DNA from: a virus
Direction: 5' to 3' (one strand)
IMG/VR virus record: IMGVR_UViG_3300027896_000106
Span: 1 to 38,490 of that record
Length of the DNA stretch: 38,490 bases
Shown: positions 15,271 to 23,390 of the stretch, one piece after another
Layout: every line of letters starts with the position of its first letter
How positions within the stretch are numbered: the stretch's first letter is position 1
Program-made: the position numbers and the translations under genes
Notes under the pieces: generated by a model
Told to the model about the DNA's origin: nothing
The model's input: the letters and a program-made list of their open reading frames with translations, nothing else
Databases searched by the model: none

Positions 15271-15690
15271 TTACTCCCCATCACTGGTTGGTTTTATCTC
15301 TCTAATGGTTGTGTTTATGAATTTGCTCAAATAATTAGCTAAAGCATCTGCTTCTTGTTGGTTGTGTGCAAAAACTATTGGCTGTACCGGGTTACCTCCA
15401 AAATCATAACCAAGAATAATAAAACTTTTGAGAAACTCTTGGCATGTTGAAACTAATGCCTCTAGTTCATTGACATCTCTTTTGTGTGATGGGTCGTCAG
15501 CATTTACTAGTCTAATTAAAATTGCGTCTCTAATTAACTTCTGTACTACCGGGTCTAAATTAGATTGAGATGGCTGTGAAGAATTGTTTCCTTTAGGGTC
15601 TTTTTTATTCTTGCCAGACTTTTCGTCGTTATCTTTATTTTCGCCCATGTACTTATTTAAGTAAACTGAACGGATTTTTCTTTGCATCAT
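15271..15690 (-). CDS. Unknown protein with polar linker and helical C terminus
   Basis: 139 residues from the ATG at 15690, chosen because AAAGGTG lies 6 nt upstream, a credible Shine-Dalgarno sequence; the later ATG at 15648 has none but would avoid a 38-nt overlap with the preceding gene. Residues 15-45 are Lys/Asp/Asn/Ser-rich and probably disordered. The rest ('VVQKLIRDAILIRLVNADDP', 'FAHNQQEADALANYLSKFI') is helical. No function recognised. Confidence 0.58.
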   Translation of the reverse strand: MMQRKIRSVYLNKYMGENKDNDEKSGKNKKDPKGNNSSQPSQSNLDPVVQKLIRDAILIRLVNADDPSHKRDVNELEALVSTCQEFLKSFIILGYDFGGNPVQPIVFAHNQQEADALANYLSKFINTTIREIKPTSDGE

Positions 15691-16021
15691 TATTTACACC
15701 TTTCGTGATTAACACACTAATAATGGTTTCAATACTATCTGTCTTATAAAAAGTGCCTCGTGAAAATAAATTGCCACCGTCATCAATTTCAAATAGTACT
15801 TCGTTAATTTCATTTTTGTTATTGTAACAAGTGACAAAAACTGAAGTAATACCGGGATCAATTAACACTGTCCAACGTCTTGGATCTGTATCAGAATATG
15901 CATTAAAAATTTTAAATACGACAAAACCGCTGTCTTTGAGTCTTTTAATAAAGTAACCAGCTGTCTTGATCTTGTTTGAGACCTTTTTTTCTTTAGCATT
16001 AAACACACTAATATTATGCAT
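15653..16021 (-). CDS. Unknown small beta-rich protein
   Basis: 122 residues from ATG. 'KTAGYFIKRLKDSGFVVFKIF' then 'DPRRWTVLIDPGITSVFVTCYNN' and 'EVLFEIDDGGNLFSRGTFYKTDSIETIISVLITKG' suggest an alpha-beta fold of the kind seen in small phage regulators. No catalytic motif. Located just downstream of the sliding clamp gene. Confidence 0.6.
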   Translation of the reverse strand: MHNISVFNAKEKKVSNKIKTAGYFIKRLKDSGFVVFKIFNAYSDTDPRRWTVLIDPGITSVFVTCYNNKNEINEVLFEIDDGGNLFSRGTFYKTDSIETIISVLITKGVNNDAKKNPFSLLK

Positions 16022-16051
16022 ATAATATACTTAACTAACTGGTTTAATAAA

Positions 16052-16780
16052 TCAATTAATCAAAGCCGAAACAATGTACGTAAGCTTTGTGTTGTCTTTT
16101 AATAATGTAATTTTAACAACACCGTACGCAACATTTATAGCAAATTCTATGTCCTGGCACTTATTGAAATTAATAAGTCTAAAAGTATCAAAATTGATTG
16201 GAATTGTTTTGGTAATAGTTGCACCTTCAAACTTATCAGCTAATATGCATTGAAAGCTATCCGAATTATGTCTATTCTTATCGCCTAACTCACCGCAAAT
16301 CTTATTATTTTCGAAATAGATATACAGTTTATTGGTTTCTGTTGTAAATGTTGAACCTTTAAACAGTGAAGAAAGTTTAGCTTCATTAACTTTAAATGTA
16401 ACATCAAACTTTAAATCATTAATCTTCTTAACGTTAATGGATGGTAACTTTATAATACCATCTTCAAGTAAGTGATATGTAAATTTAAAGTTTTCACCAG
16501 TGTATTTTACGTTATTAGATGTGATCTCTAATGCAAGTTCATCTACATCCACACACTCCAAAACTCTTACAAGCTTTTTTATGTCAGGAATGTTTATACT
16601 GCGTTCTGATTCAGTTTCAAATTTAGTTTCAGAATATAAAATTAACGTAGCATCACTTGCTGCAGTTAAACTACTGACTTTATCTTTTTCAATCTTAAAA
16701 ACGGCTTTATCGTTTAAGTTTGAAACTGGGCCTAATACATTACCGATAAAGTCTTTCTTACTCTTTATGTTTAACTTCAT
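16052..16780 (-). CDS. gp45: DNA polymerase sliding clamp, gp45-like
   Basis: 242 residues from the ATG at 16780 (a TTG two codons earlier is less likely); T4 gp45 is 228. The protein is a chain of alternating strands with the PCNA/gp45-type pattern: an N-terminal 'DAVFKIEKDKVSSLTAASDATLILYS' segment, a linker 'LEDGIIKLPSIN', and a second half repeating the topology and ending in 'LTYIVSALIN'. It forms the ring that tethers the polymerase; in T4 it also activates late transcription with gp33 and gp55. No gp44/gp62 loader genes are in this window. Confidence 0.8.
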   Translation of the reverse strand: MKLNIKSKKDFIGNVLGPVSNLNDKAVFKIEKDKVSSLTAASDATLILYSETKFETESERSINIPDIKKLVRVLECVDVDELALEITSNNVKYTGENFKFTYHLLEDGIIKLPSINVKKINDLKFDVTFKVNEAKLSSLFKGSTFTTETNKLYIYFENNKICGELGDKNRHNSDSFQCILADKFEGATITKTIPINFDTFRLINFNKCQDIEFAINVAYGVVKITLLKDNTKLTYIVSALIN

Positions 16781-16797
16781 ACCCAATTATAGGTTAA

Positions 16798-17301
16798 TTA
16801 CTGATTTAAACCACCGTTTAATTGAGTTGCTTTTTTTTTGGGTGTTGACTGTTTAATAAACTGATCAATCTTATCTTCTAAACGGTTGACTCTTTCTAAA
16901 ATTCTATCGATACTGTTAATTATATCTTCGTAACGAGTTTGTTTATTAAGATCAAACTCTAACTGATTCGAATCAGATGGTTGTGTTTGGGGTGTAGTTG
17001 CAGCTAATAACTCCACTGGTAGTGATTCATTTCGTGGATATGTTGCAACTGGTGGTGGTTGGGATTGTAATTGATTTGTATCCACGAATGCCTGCGGAGC
17101 TATCCGTTCCATAACTCTCATCGCAGGCACGTCCGGTGGTGGCGCTATATTTTTTACAATATTAGTAATCTCTTCTTTAAGTTTATCACTTCTTTTCTCG
17201 AGAGTGTTAGATCTTGTGGTAATAGAGCTGTCAAGTTTTTTCAACTCGCCATACGTACTACCAAGAAGATTGATTACTAATTTTTGTGCTTCTGGATCCA
17301 T
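16798..17301 (-). CDS. Coiled-coil protein coupled to gp32, unknown
   Basis: 167 residues. Residues 15-48 form a coiled coil (KLDSSITTRSNTLEKRSDKL), a Pro/Gln-rich linker spans about 53-115, and a second coiled coil is at 125-152 ('YEDIINSIDRILERVNRLEDKI'), followed by a basic tail. Its ATG overlaps the gp32 stop (TAATG), so it is made together with gp32 and may act with it or with replication proteins. No family recognised. Confidence 0.65.
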   Translation of the reverse strand: MDPEAQKLVINLLGSTYGELKKLDSSITTRSNTLEKRSDKLKEEITNIVKNIAPPPDVPAMRVMERIAPQAFVDTNQLQSQPPPVATYPRNESLPVELLAATTPQTQPSDSNQLEFDLNKQTRYEDIINSIDRILERVNRLEDKIDQFIKQSTPKKKATQLNGGLNQ

Positions 17302-18134
17302 TACTTAATATCTAGACCGTCAAGTAATGACTTAATATCTGAATCGTCTGATTCAACTGGAGCAACTGGAGCTGACTTGGCTGGGGTTGGTGTTTCATCA
17401 GCAACTGGAGCCGGTGCGTCCTTGACACTCTTAACAAAATAATGCTCTTCAAGCATTGTCTTGAGCTCTTCAACGCTCTTAAGAGTAAAGACCTTATCAA
17501 GTTCGAATACACTCCCGTAGATCTTCTTAATCTTAGCTTCATCAAGATCTGGCAATGCACTGGGCATAGAGAACTTAGATGATACGTAGCTTGGATAATC
17601 ACCTTGCTTCTCAACCTTAACCTTCAAGTTGACACCATTCGGGCTAAGATCGAAAATACGAGCCCCAAGCTCATCAGCATCTTCACCTTCAATAGCATCA
17701 GAAATGATCTTCTGAAGCTGCTTACCATAACGAAGAATCTTAACCTTACCGTTGTTCTCTGGATTCTTTGGATCGTTAACTACAAAAACGTTAACAAGCC
17801 ACTTCTCGCTACGACCAATTGCCTTGGCCTTTTCCTTCTCTGCATCTGTACCGGTGCGAAGAATACGAAAACGCTCTTCAGCAATCGGGTCACGATTACC
17901 AAAGGTCTGATGGCTTAAAGCTGCAACGTACTCTCCGGTTGCAAAGCTCGTCCAACCATGAGTAAAAAAATGAAAAAATGTCTTTGCTGGGTCCTTTGCA
18001 GGTAGGAGCCTTACTGTGTAGGTATTACCGATCTCTGTCTTTAAGATCTCTGAAACACCGGTGCTGGTATTGCTGTCTTGTGCAAGAGCACTCTTAATGC
18101 TCTGGAATATTGAATTATTAATCATATTGGTCAT
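17301..18134 (-). CDS. gp32: Single-stranded DNA-binding protein, gp32-like, without zinc site
   Basis: 277 residues (T4 gp32 is 301). The core aligns with T4: 'YTVRLLPAKDPAKTFFHFFTHGW' (T4 AVIRFLPSKNDEQAPF...), 'WLVNVFVVNDPKNPENNGKVKILRYGKQLQKII' (T4 [28 protein letters not shown]) and 'GVNLKVKVEKQGDYPSYVSSKF'. The acidic C terminus DDSDIKSLLDGLDIK matches the T4 tail that recruits replication partners. The whole protein contains no cysteine, so the T4-type zinc ligands are absent. The gene has visibly higher GC and more C-ending codons than its neighbours, as expected for an abundant protein. Confidence 0.92.
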   Translation of the reverse strand: MTNMINNSIFQSIKSALAQDSNTSTGVSEILKTEIGNTYTVRLLPAKDPAKTFFHFFTHGWTSFATGEYVAALSHQTFGNRDPIAEERFRILRTGTDAEKEKAKAIGRSEKWLVNVFVVNDPKNPENNGKVKILRYGKQLQKIISDAIEGEDADELGARIFDLSPNGVNLKVKVEKQGDYPSYVSSKFSMPSALPDLDEAKIKKIYGSVFELDKVFTLKSVEELKTMLEEHYFVKSVKDAPAPVADETPTPAKSAPVAPVESDDSDIKSLLDGLDIK

Positions 18135-18151
18135 AGTTTTGTTTATTATAG

Positions 18152-18796
18152 CTATTGGGTTAAAGATATCAACTTATTAAAAATTAAAATACAAAGTTTT
18201 CTTGCTTTATTACTGCTGTAATACTTTGTCCTGTAAAAATTGAGGTTTGTAAAGGTGTCTCCAAAAACAAATTCTTTAATTTCTTTGTCATATGTTTGTA
18301 CAACCTTATCAAAATTAGGAAAGCAAAACAAAGCGTACAATATAACGTTTCTTGATTTGACGTGCATAAAGAATTCATGCCACTGACTATCTGCGTCTTT
18401 AAAAAGGATGTAATCGTTAAACTTTATATTTTTATCTTTACAAAACTTGTAAATAAATTCAAAGCTTTGCTTTATTTTTTGAAGTGTTTGTTCGTGGTCA
18501 GGATTGTCTGGTAAGAACTTTGTTTCGTAGATTGTGTAGGCTTTGATAGCTTTTTGAGAAGTAAAGTACTTTAGTTCGAAAAACTTTTCATTATGAACAA
18601 AATACGGTGCCTCGAAAAAATCTTTAATGTTAATGTTTGGAAATTTGTTAAAGAATGCTGCTAATCGCACTAAAATACGATACTCTTCCTTTTTTTCAAA
18701 CCCATCAAAGTCTTTTCTATATCTAAACGGTTGCGAATTAACCTTACGTGACGTTTCTAGATAACAATTATAAATATATTGCTCTTTATGGGTCAC
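18152..18796 (-). CDS. Possible helicase-loader-position protein, unknown
   Basis: 214 residues from a GTG (a TTG one codon earlier is also possible). It is rich in Phe, Tyr and Lys and predicted all-helical: 'YIYNCYLETSRKVNSQPFRYRKDFDGFEKKEEY', 'LVRLAAFFNKFPNINIKDFFEAPYFVHNEKFFEL'. Position just upstream of gp32 and size equal to T4 gp59 (217 residues), the gp41 helicase loader, make that a reasonable guess, but I see no decisive sequence match. No signal peptide or membrane span. Confidence 0.6.
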   Translation of the reverse strand: MTHKEQYIYNCYLETSRKVNSQPFRYRKDFDGFEKKEEYRILVRLAAFFNKFPNINIKDFFEAPYFVHNEKFFELKYFTSQKAIKAYTIYETKFLPDNPDHEQTLQKIKQSFEFIYKFCKDKNIKFNDYILFKDADSQWHEFFMHVKSRNVILYALFCFPNFDKVVQTYDKEIKEFVFGDTFTNLNFYRTKYYSSNKARKLCILIFNKLISLTQ

Positions 18797-18818
18797 CAAC
18801 CTATTATATTACATTCCC

Positions 18819-19115
18819 TTAAAAAATCTTACCTTTGTTTATAATTTTCGTAATATACTTTGACTTTGTAATTGATGGTTCAAAAACGATAAACTTTCTT
18901 AATGCTTCGAAGTCACTCGGTTCTGAAATAGATATCTTATAAAGTTTGCGAAGTTTATCGTCTTGTAAAATTTTTGTAAAGATAGTTGCAAAATTTATCT
19001 TCTTACCGTGGTATAAAAAACAGAATGTACAAAAACTATAGAAGGAATGGACTAATTCTTTATCTTCTATTTGTAAATGTGGTGATTTATTTGATGTGCT
19101 TTCGTTAATTATCAC
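18819..19115 (-). CDS. Unknown 98-residue protein
   Basis: GTG start, with TATAAATA upstream. Helical and Phe/Lys/Ile-rich ('LVHSFYSFCTFCFLYHGKKINFATIFTKIL', 'EALRKFIVFEPSITKSKYITKII'). Lies between gp41 and the gp59-position gene; T4 has the late coactivator gp33 near gp59 and gp32, but the sequence does not show a clear match. Function unknown. Confidence 0.5.
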   Translation of the reverse strand: MIINESTSNKSPHLQIEDKELVHSFYSFCTFCFLYHGKKINFATIFTKILQDDKLRKLYKISISEPSDFEALRKFIVFEPSITKSKYITKIINKGKIF

Positions 19116-19147
19116 GGCTTTACAAGTTATTTATAAAGCCTTTTTTT
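19116..19147. other. Inverted repeat GGCTTTA/TAAAGCC around a late box
   Basis: A 7-bp inverted repeat flanks an 11-nt loop, followed on the plus strand by seven T. It looks like a plus-strand terminator, yet no plus-strand gene precedes it. On the minus strand it lies directly before the GTG at 19115 and includes most of the TATAAATA box. Confidence 0.45.
19128..19135 (-). promoter_or_regulatory. Late promoter TATAAATA
   Basis: Exact TATAAATA on the minus strand, 12 nt before the GTG at 19115 (longer than the 5-7 nt spacing elsewhere), within an inverted repeat. Confidence 0.5.
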
Positions 19148-19150
19148 ATA

Positions 19151-20482
19151 TCAACTTTTATTACTAAGTGCTGCTAACGTGTTAGTTAAACTTGACTGAT
19201 CACCTAGGGTACTTAACGAGTCATCCTCAGTAAGAGTTAATGTTGCATAATCAATACGCATTGTTGTGACGCCGTTGTTAGTACCAAATCGGTTTTTCAT
19301 CATACCCAGTTTAATAACTCCTAGTTCTTTATCTTCTTCGTCTTGGAATATACTAATAATAACGTCTGCGGTTGCAGCTAACCCAATACTTTCACCGATC
19401 GTTTCAAGCCCTGGACTGTTTGTATTGTATCCAGATCTGTTTAACTGAGTTGCAGTAATAAATGGGCAATTAAAAACGTAAGACAGAGCTCTTACCTGTT
19501 CAGTTGCATACTTAACTCGTTCATAGCTATTGGTACCAATAGTGCTTTTTACAAGATTAATATAATCCAGTACAACGGCATCAATTTTTATATCTTTACT
19601 TGTCAGGTTCTTTATGAAACCTTGTATTTGATGTGGTGTAATGGTGCTTGGTGGAAATTCTTTAATAAGAATTCTACCGTTTGGATTACCTTTACTAATC
19701 TCATCTATCTGTTGCTTTAAAGTAATGCTTTCAGTACGTAAATCTCTAAGCGGTATCTTGGTAATATTTGATGATAAACGTTTTGCATACACTAATTCAC
19801 TCATTTCTAATGAGATAATTAGTACTGTTTTACCTTGGCTTGCTATGTTTGTAACGATATTACCAAGAAATATACTTTTTCCCACATTTGTTTCGCCTGC
19901 AAATATGTATAAAGCTCTGCCTTTCTGAAGAAAACCACCATCTAATTTATTATCTAACCACTTCCACTTGCTTGGAATAACTGGTTGCTCCGTGTTTAAA
20001 TCTTTTATTACCTCATCAAAGTTATTAAACAAGTCTAGTCCAATATCAGTCTTTAAATTAACATTGCAACTCTTTTCAAACTTATCTAAAATGAACGATG
20101 TGTCAATTTTACCTAATGAAACGTCTTCAGCAACTTCAAGCATTGTATTGTAAATTGCCTTTTCTTTGATATATCTTTCAGTGTTTTCAGTTAACTGCTG
20201 TTCATTTAAATCTTTATCAATATTTGTAAAGTTTCTTATGACTGTTTTAAACGCCTCTTTAATTTCATCTGTATTAATAAACGTTTTAAGTTCAGTAGCA
20301 GTTGGTAAAGCATTATTCTTAATGTAAAATGCCTTAATAATTCCAAAAATCGATTTAATGTTCTTATCTTTAAAGTATTCTGGCTTTATTAAATCAATAA
20401 TATTTGTCAAGTACCTCTCGTCAGTCAACGATTTGTACACAATAATATTTTCAAACTCATCTAAATTGAGTTTCAGTTCCAT
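19151..20482 (-). CDS. gp41: Replicative DNA helicase, gp41/DnaB-like
   Basis: 443 residues (T4 gp41 is 475). N-terminal helical domain to about residue 150, then the RecA-like motor: Walker A AGETNVGKS at 195-203, the sensor stretch 'VLIISLEMSELVYAKRLSS', Walker B region 'IDAVVLDYINLV', and 'PFITATQLNRSGYN' followed by 'GESIGLAATADVIISI'. This matches the DnaB/gp41 hexameric helicase that unwinds duplex DNA at the fork with primase gp61. No intein here, although this gene is a frequent intein site in related phages. Confidence 0.92.
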   Translation of the reverse strand: MELKLNLDEFENIIVYKSLTDERYLTNIIDLIKPEYFKDKNIKSIFGIIKAFYIKNNALPTATELKTFINTDEIKEAFKTVIRNFTNIDKDLNEQQLTENTERYIKEKAIYNTMLEVAEDVSLGKIDTSFILDKFEKSCNVNLKTDIGLDLFNNFDEVIKDLNTEQPVIPSKWKWLDNKLDGGFLQKGRALYIFAGETNVGKSIFLGNIVTNIASQGKTVLIISLEMSELVYAKRLSSNITKIPLRDLRTESITLKQQIDEISKGNPNGRILIKEFPPSTITPHQIQGFIKNLTSKDIKIDAVVLDYINLVKSTIGTNSYERVKYATEQVRALSYVFNCPFITATQLNRSGYNTNSPGLETIGESIGLAATADVIISIFQDEEDKELGVIKLGMMKNRFGTNNGVTTMRIDYATLTLTEDDSLSTLGDQSSLTNTLAALSNKS

Positions 20483-20510
20483 AATTTACTACGATTATAT
20501 CTTCTTAATG

Positions 20511-21182
20511 TTAAACAGTCAACGTCTTATTTAGATATTTGTTGTACTTGGTTAAAAAGTATTTTTGCCCTTGCTTCCATTGTTCAGAAACATTGCTTAG
20601 TCCAGGTGAATTATGAATAATTGGTATATCACCCACACCAACTTTTACTTTAGCCAAATTGCAATCAAGAGAAAACATTAAATCGTAAAAATGAAAATGT
20701 GCTGGGTTACTTTCATCAAATTTTACATTGCATGGCATATTTACAGCCATAAACACACCATCAATCATTAATACTCTACTTGGTACTGGACCAAAAGAGG
20801 TGTACATATAATTGTTTTCATCCATGCCATGTGCTACACAACCACGTAAATTTTGTCTTTCAGTCATTAAATGCCACAATACAGGCTCTTTGACTGTAAT
20901 TTGTGTGTTACCAGCTAGTCCAAACACATCATACATATCAGAGTAATATCGTATTCTTTTTTCAAAATCACCGCAATTAATGTAAACGTCGTCGTGTGTA
21001 AAGATTACAAGCTTTGTCTTGCATATATCTAACGCTTCATTGTAAATTACAGGTAATGGTTGTTTGTTGTTACCGAAAAACAAAACGTTATTTGGATTAA
21101 TACCATGTGTAACTAACGATTTATACAGGAAAGTATCTTCAAGTTTATCTTTTTGAGATGCTACTACTAGTTTGTATGTCAT
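20511..21182 (-). CDS. Glycosyltransferase, GT-A/GT2-like
   Basis: 223 residues. 'VVASQKDKLEDTFLYKSL' opens a nucleotide-sugar-binding fold; 'PLPVIYNEALDICKTKLVIFTHDDVYI' contains the acidic HDD triplet (63-65) that takes the place of the DxD metal site; 'SRVLMIDGVFMAVNMPCNVKFDE' and 'AHFHFYDLMFSLDC' are the acceptor-side motifs typical of this family. It should transfer a sugar to an unknown acceptor (DNA, virion or host surface). Last gene of a three-gene set coupled by ATGA overlaps with an acetyltransferase and an amidotransferase. Confidence 0.75.
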   Translation of the reverse strand: MTYKLVVASQKDKLEDTFLYKSLVTHGINPNNVLFFGNNKQPLPVIYNEALDICKTKLVIFTHDDVYINCGDFEKRIRYYSDMYDVFGLAGNTQITVKEPVLWHLMTERQNLRGCVAHGMDENNYMYTSFGPVPSRVLMIDGVFMAVNMPCNVKFDESNPAHFHFYDLMFSLDCNLAKVKVGVGDIPIIHNSPGLSNVSEQWKQGQKYFLTKYNKYLNKTLTV

Positions 21183-21640
21183 TTTAAAATATCAGCTATT
21201 GGAGCTTCGTAATAATAATCGAGAGTACCAAATTCATTCTTATGTGTTGTGTACTTGTTATAAAAAAGCTTATTATAAAATTTTACCCCATCACTATTTT
21301 CTTCTGAATTAACAAAATAATTTGAAGCAAAAGTTTTATTATCTTGTAAAGATTGTACTGTTAGTTTTTTTGCAATACCTTTTCCTCTTAATGCCTTATC
21401 AACAACAATATAATACGTTTTAATCGTGTCAGGTTTTCTTGTATTAATAGAAAATGCATGTAAGCCTAAAATATTATTGTCTTTATCTGTATAAATCATG
21501 ATTGGTTGTTTATCCCACCAGTGTCTAGACTCCCAAACGAAGCCAAATGTATTTAAAATAAATGAATCGGTGTTTTTAAACACAAACTCCATTAATTTGA
21601 ATTTATCATCTACAGAAATTGGTTGTACATATTTTATCAT
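21179..21640 (-). CDS. GNAT-family N-acetyltransferase
   Basis: 153 residues. Motif A, the acetyl-CoA pyrophosphate loop, is clear: 'YYIVVDKALRGKGIAKKLTVQSL' with RGKGIA at 85-90. The flanking strands 'LGLHAFSIN' and the late 'NSEENSDGVKFYNKLFY' fit the GNAT fold. The acceptor is unknown; coupling by ATGA to the genes on both sides suggests a small molecule, possibly an amino sugar, handled by the same cassette. Confidence 0.75.
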   Translation of the reverse strand: MIKYVQPISVDDKFKLMEFVFKNTDSFILNTFGFVWESRHWWDKQPIMIYTDKDNNILGLHAFSINTRKPDTIKTYYIVVDKALRGKGIAKKLTVQSLQDNKTFASNYFVNSEENSDGVKFYNKLFYNKYTTHKNEFGTLDYYYEAPIADILK

Positions 21641-22299
21641 AGCTCTAAAAATGGTGATTTTGCTTTAAATTCACCAGCTGGTTTAATGCCTCTTTTTGTA
21701 AACTTATATAAAACTCCTTCTTTTATTTCTTTAAAGTCTTCGCCCTTTGCAGATGAAAAGCTATTCTTATCGTAGAATAAAGTACTTCCTTGTCTTGCAA
21801 GATAAACATTGAAGGTATTTGTATTAACTATCCAAAGACCAAATGTACCTTGCAATAATTCAAGCACGTAACTGATTAACTGAACCTCTTTTTCAATTGT
21901 ACTAGCTTTATCGAAGGTTTTCTCAAAATGGGCTAACAATGCTGGTATGATACTTGAATCAACAATATTTTCGTGGTTTGGTATAAAATTAACCTTTAGT
22001 TTATCGAAGTTAGTTAACACTCCATTGTGTGCAACTACCCAATTTTCTGTAATGAATGGGTGGCAATTATGTTCTCTCCAAACTCTTTCAGTCGATGTTG
22101 GTGCTTGGTTGTGACCAAGATATGTTAAGCCATTTGGTAAATCTATCTCGTCCCAGTCAAATGAGCCTTCAGTCTTTTGTATATCAAACATTTTGTTGTC
22201 AAAATATAGAATACCTGATGCAAAGTTACCTCTGACCCTATTTACTCGATCAAGCACTTCAAATTTACTTGCATCTATAGATCCAAAAATTCCGCACAT
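21637..22299 (-). CDS. Class II glutamine amidotransferase domain protein
   Basis: 220 residues. Cys2 of MCGIFG is the N-terminal nucleophile exposed after Met removal. 'GHNQAPTS' and 'HNCHPF', then 'WVVAHNGVLTNFDKL' are the family's glutamine-site and nearby motifs; the C-terminal 'GTFGLWIVNTNTFNVYLARQGSTLFY' completes the Ntn fold. It frees ammonia from glutamine. No synthetase or isomerase domain is attached, so it must partner with another protein. Candidates are a sugar-modifying enzyme in the same cassette, or QueC 1.1 kb away, since fused Gat-QueC proteins exist in some phages. Confidence 0.85.
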   Translation of the reverse strand: MCGIFGSIDASKFEVLDRVNRVRGNFASGILYFDNKMFDIQKTEGSFDWDEIDLPNGLTYLGHNQAPTSTERVWREHNCHPFITENWVVAHNGVLTNFDKLKVNFIPNHENIVDSSIIPALLAHFEKTFDKASTIEKEVQLISYVLELLQGTFGLWIVNTNTFNVYLARQGSTLFYDKNSFSSAKGEDFKEIKEGVLYKFTKRGIKPAGEFKAKSPFLEL

Positions 22300-22332
22300 A
22301 TGTTATATTATACATTAATAATATAGAGGTTC

Positions 22333-22340
22333 CATAAATA
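22333..22340 (+). promoter_or_regulatory. Late promoter-like box CATAAATA
   Basis: CATAAATA, 6-nt spacer ATATAT, ATG at 22347; in the divergent gap after the amidotransferase gene. Confidence 0.6.
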
Positions 22341-22346
22341 ATATAT

Positions 22347-23390
22347 ATGAATAGCCTTTTTACAAGTAGTTGGGCAAAGAATGTTGCTCCAAATCCAGAA
22401 GCTTTGTGGAATCATGAGTTTAAAGAAGTGATAGTTGAAAAAAGAGGTCGTGCGGCACACCCTGCATACGCAAAGTTAATGGGTATGGAAAGTGTCAAAA
22501 AATTAAAAGGTACAATGACACCTAGATACTTCGTAACAAAGGTTTTAAAACAGATTCAAACAGAGCATCCAAATAAAAAAATTGAAGATGTAATTAAAAA
22601 CATTACGGATGAAGATATTGAAAAGATGATGAACTTAACTGCAAATCTTTCAAGAAAGCTTCAAATGAAGCCTGACATTAGATTTAGTGCTGCTCAAGCT
22701 GTTGAGGCTCCTGCAGTTCAAAAATTCAAAGAAGGTGAGAACGCTACAGACACATTAGCAAAAAACTTAGACGCAACAACAAAATTTGAATATGAAAAAG
22801 ATGTGGGTGATAATTCTGTTTACAACGCTACTCACAACGGTATTAAATACAGAGTAACGGTGAGAGGTGGTGAGGGTAAGACATTAATGCTATCTGATGT
22901 TTTGGGATCAGGTGTAATTTCATTGCAAGTTATTGATCCATCAGGTACAACATCTGTTGAAAGTCCTCAAACGGGTGGCAAATCATTTGGTGATATGAAG
23001 AGACCGGGTAAGTTATTAGCTGATTTCCCATATGAAGGTGGTAGGGGTGAAGATTGGAGTGGTGAAGATCCGGAAGAAACGGGTGGTCATAATGTTAGAG
23101 GTGAAGATGAGGAAGAAGATGGTAACGAATTTTCCGGTGCTTTAGCTGCTGCAAAAGCTTCTGGTAAAGATACTTTCAATGTTGGTGGTAAAGAGTTTCA
23201 TGTAAACGGTGAAGAAGATTGTGAGTATTCTGAAGAAGATGAAAACGAAGAAGATTGTGAAGGTATGCCAAAGATTGTGGTAATTAAAATGTCGCCACAA
23301 GCCAAAAACAAGGCAATGTTAGATTCATTACGCGCAAAAAGACGTCATATGTTTGGCACAGAAATGCGCCACGGTAACGGTCCAATCTAA
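22347..23390 (+). CDS. Acidic structural-type protein, probable late virion component
   Basis: 347 residues. The N terminus MNSLFTSSWAKNVAPNPEAL leads to a hydrophobic 'FKEVIVEKRG' that could be a protease-type site. Residues 45-110 are basic and helical; 110-200 mixed; about 230-305 is very acidic with GEDEEEDGNEFSG and 'CEYSEEDENEEDCEG'. The C terminus is basic (RAKRRHMFGTEMRHGNG). Late box, acidity and an isolated plus-strand site match the other putative head-associated genes at 9331 and 13173. I do not recognise a family. It ends in a CTAA overlap with queC. Confidence 0.6.
   Translation: MNSLFTSSWAKNVAPNPEALWNHEFKEVIVEKRGRAAHPAYAKLMGMESVKKLKGTMTPRYFVTKVLKQIQTEHPNKKIEDVIKNITDEDIEKMMNLTANLSRKLQMKPDIRFSAAQAVEAPAVQKFKEGENATDTLAKNLDATTKFEYEKDVGDNSVYNATHNGIKYRVTVRGGEGKTLMLSDVLGSGVISLQVIDPSGTTSVESPQTGGKSFGDMKRPGKLLADFPYEGGRGEDWSGEDPEETGGHNVRGEDEEEDGNEFSGALAAAKASGKDTFNVGGKEFHVNGEEDCEYSEEDENEEDCEGMPKIVVIKMSPQAKNKAMLDSLRAKRRHMFGTEMRHGNGPI

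Noticed and set aside
18152-18796. Firm naming as gp59 helicase loader
   Set aside because: Position and length fit, but no decisive motif could be seen, so it is kept as a hypothesis.
18819-19115. Naming as the late coactivator gp33
   Set aside because: Only position near gp32 suggests it; the sequence shows no clear resemblance to gp33.
19116-19147. Ordinary plus-strand terminator
   Set aside because: No plus-strand gene lies upstream; recorded instead as an inverted repeat of uncertain role.
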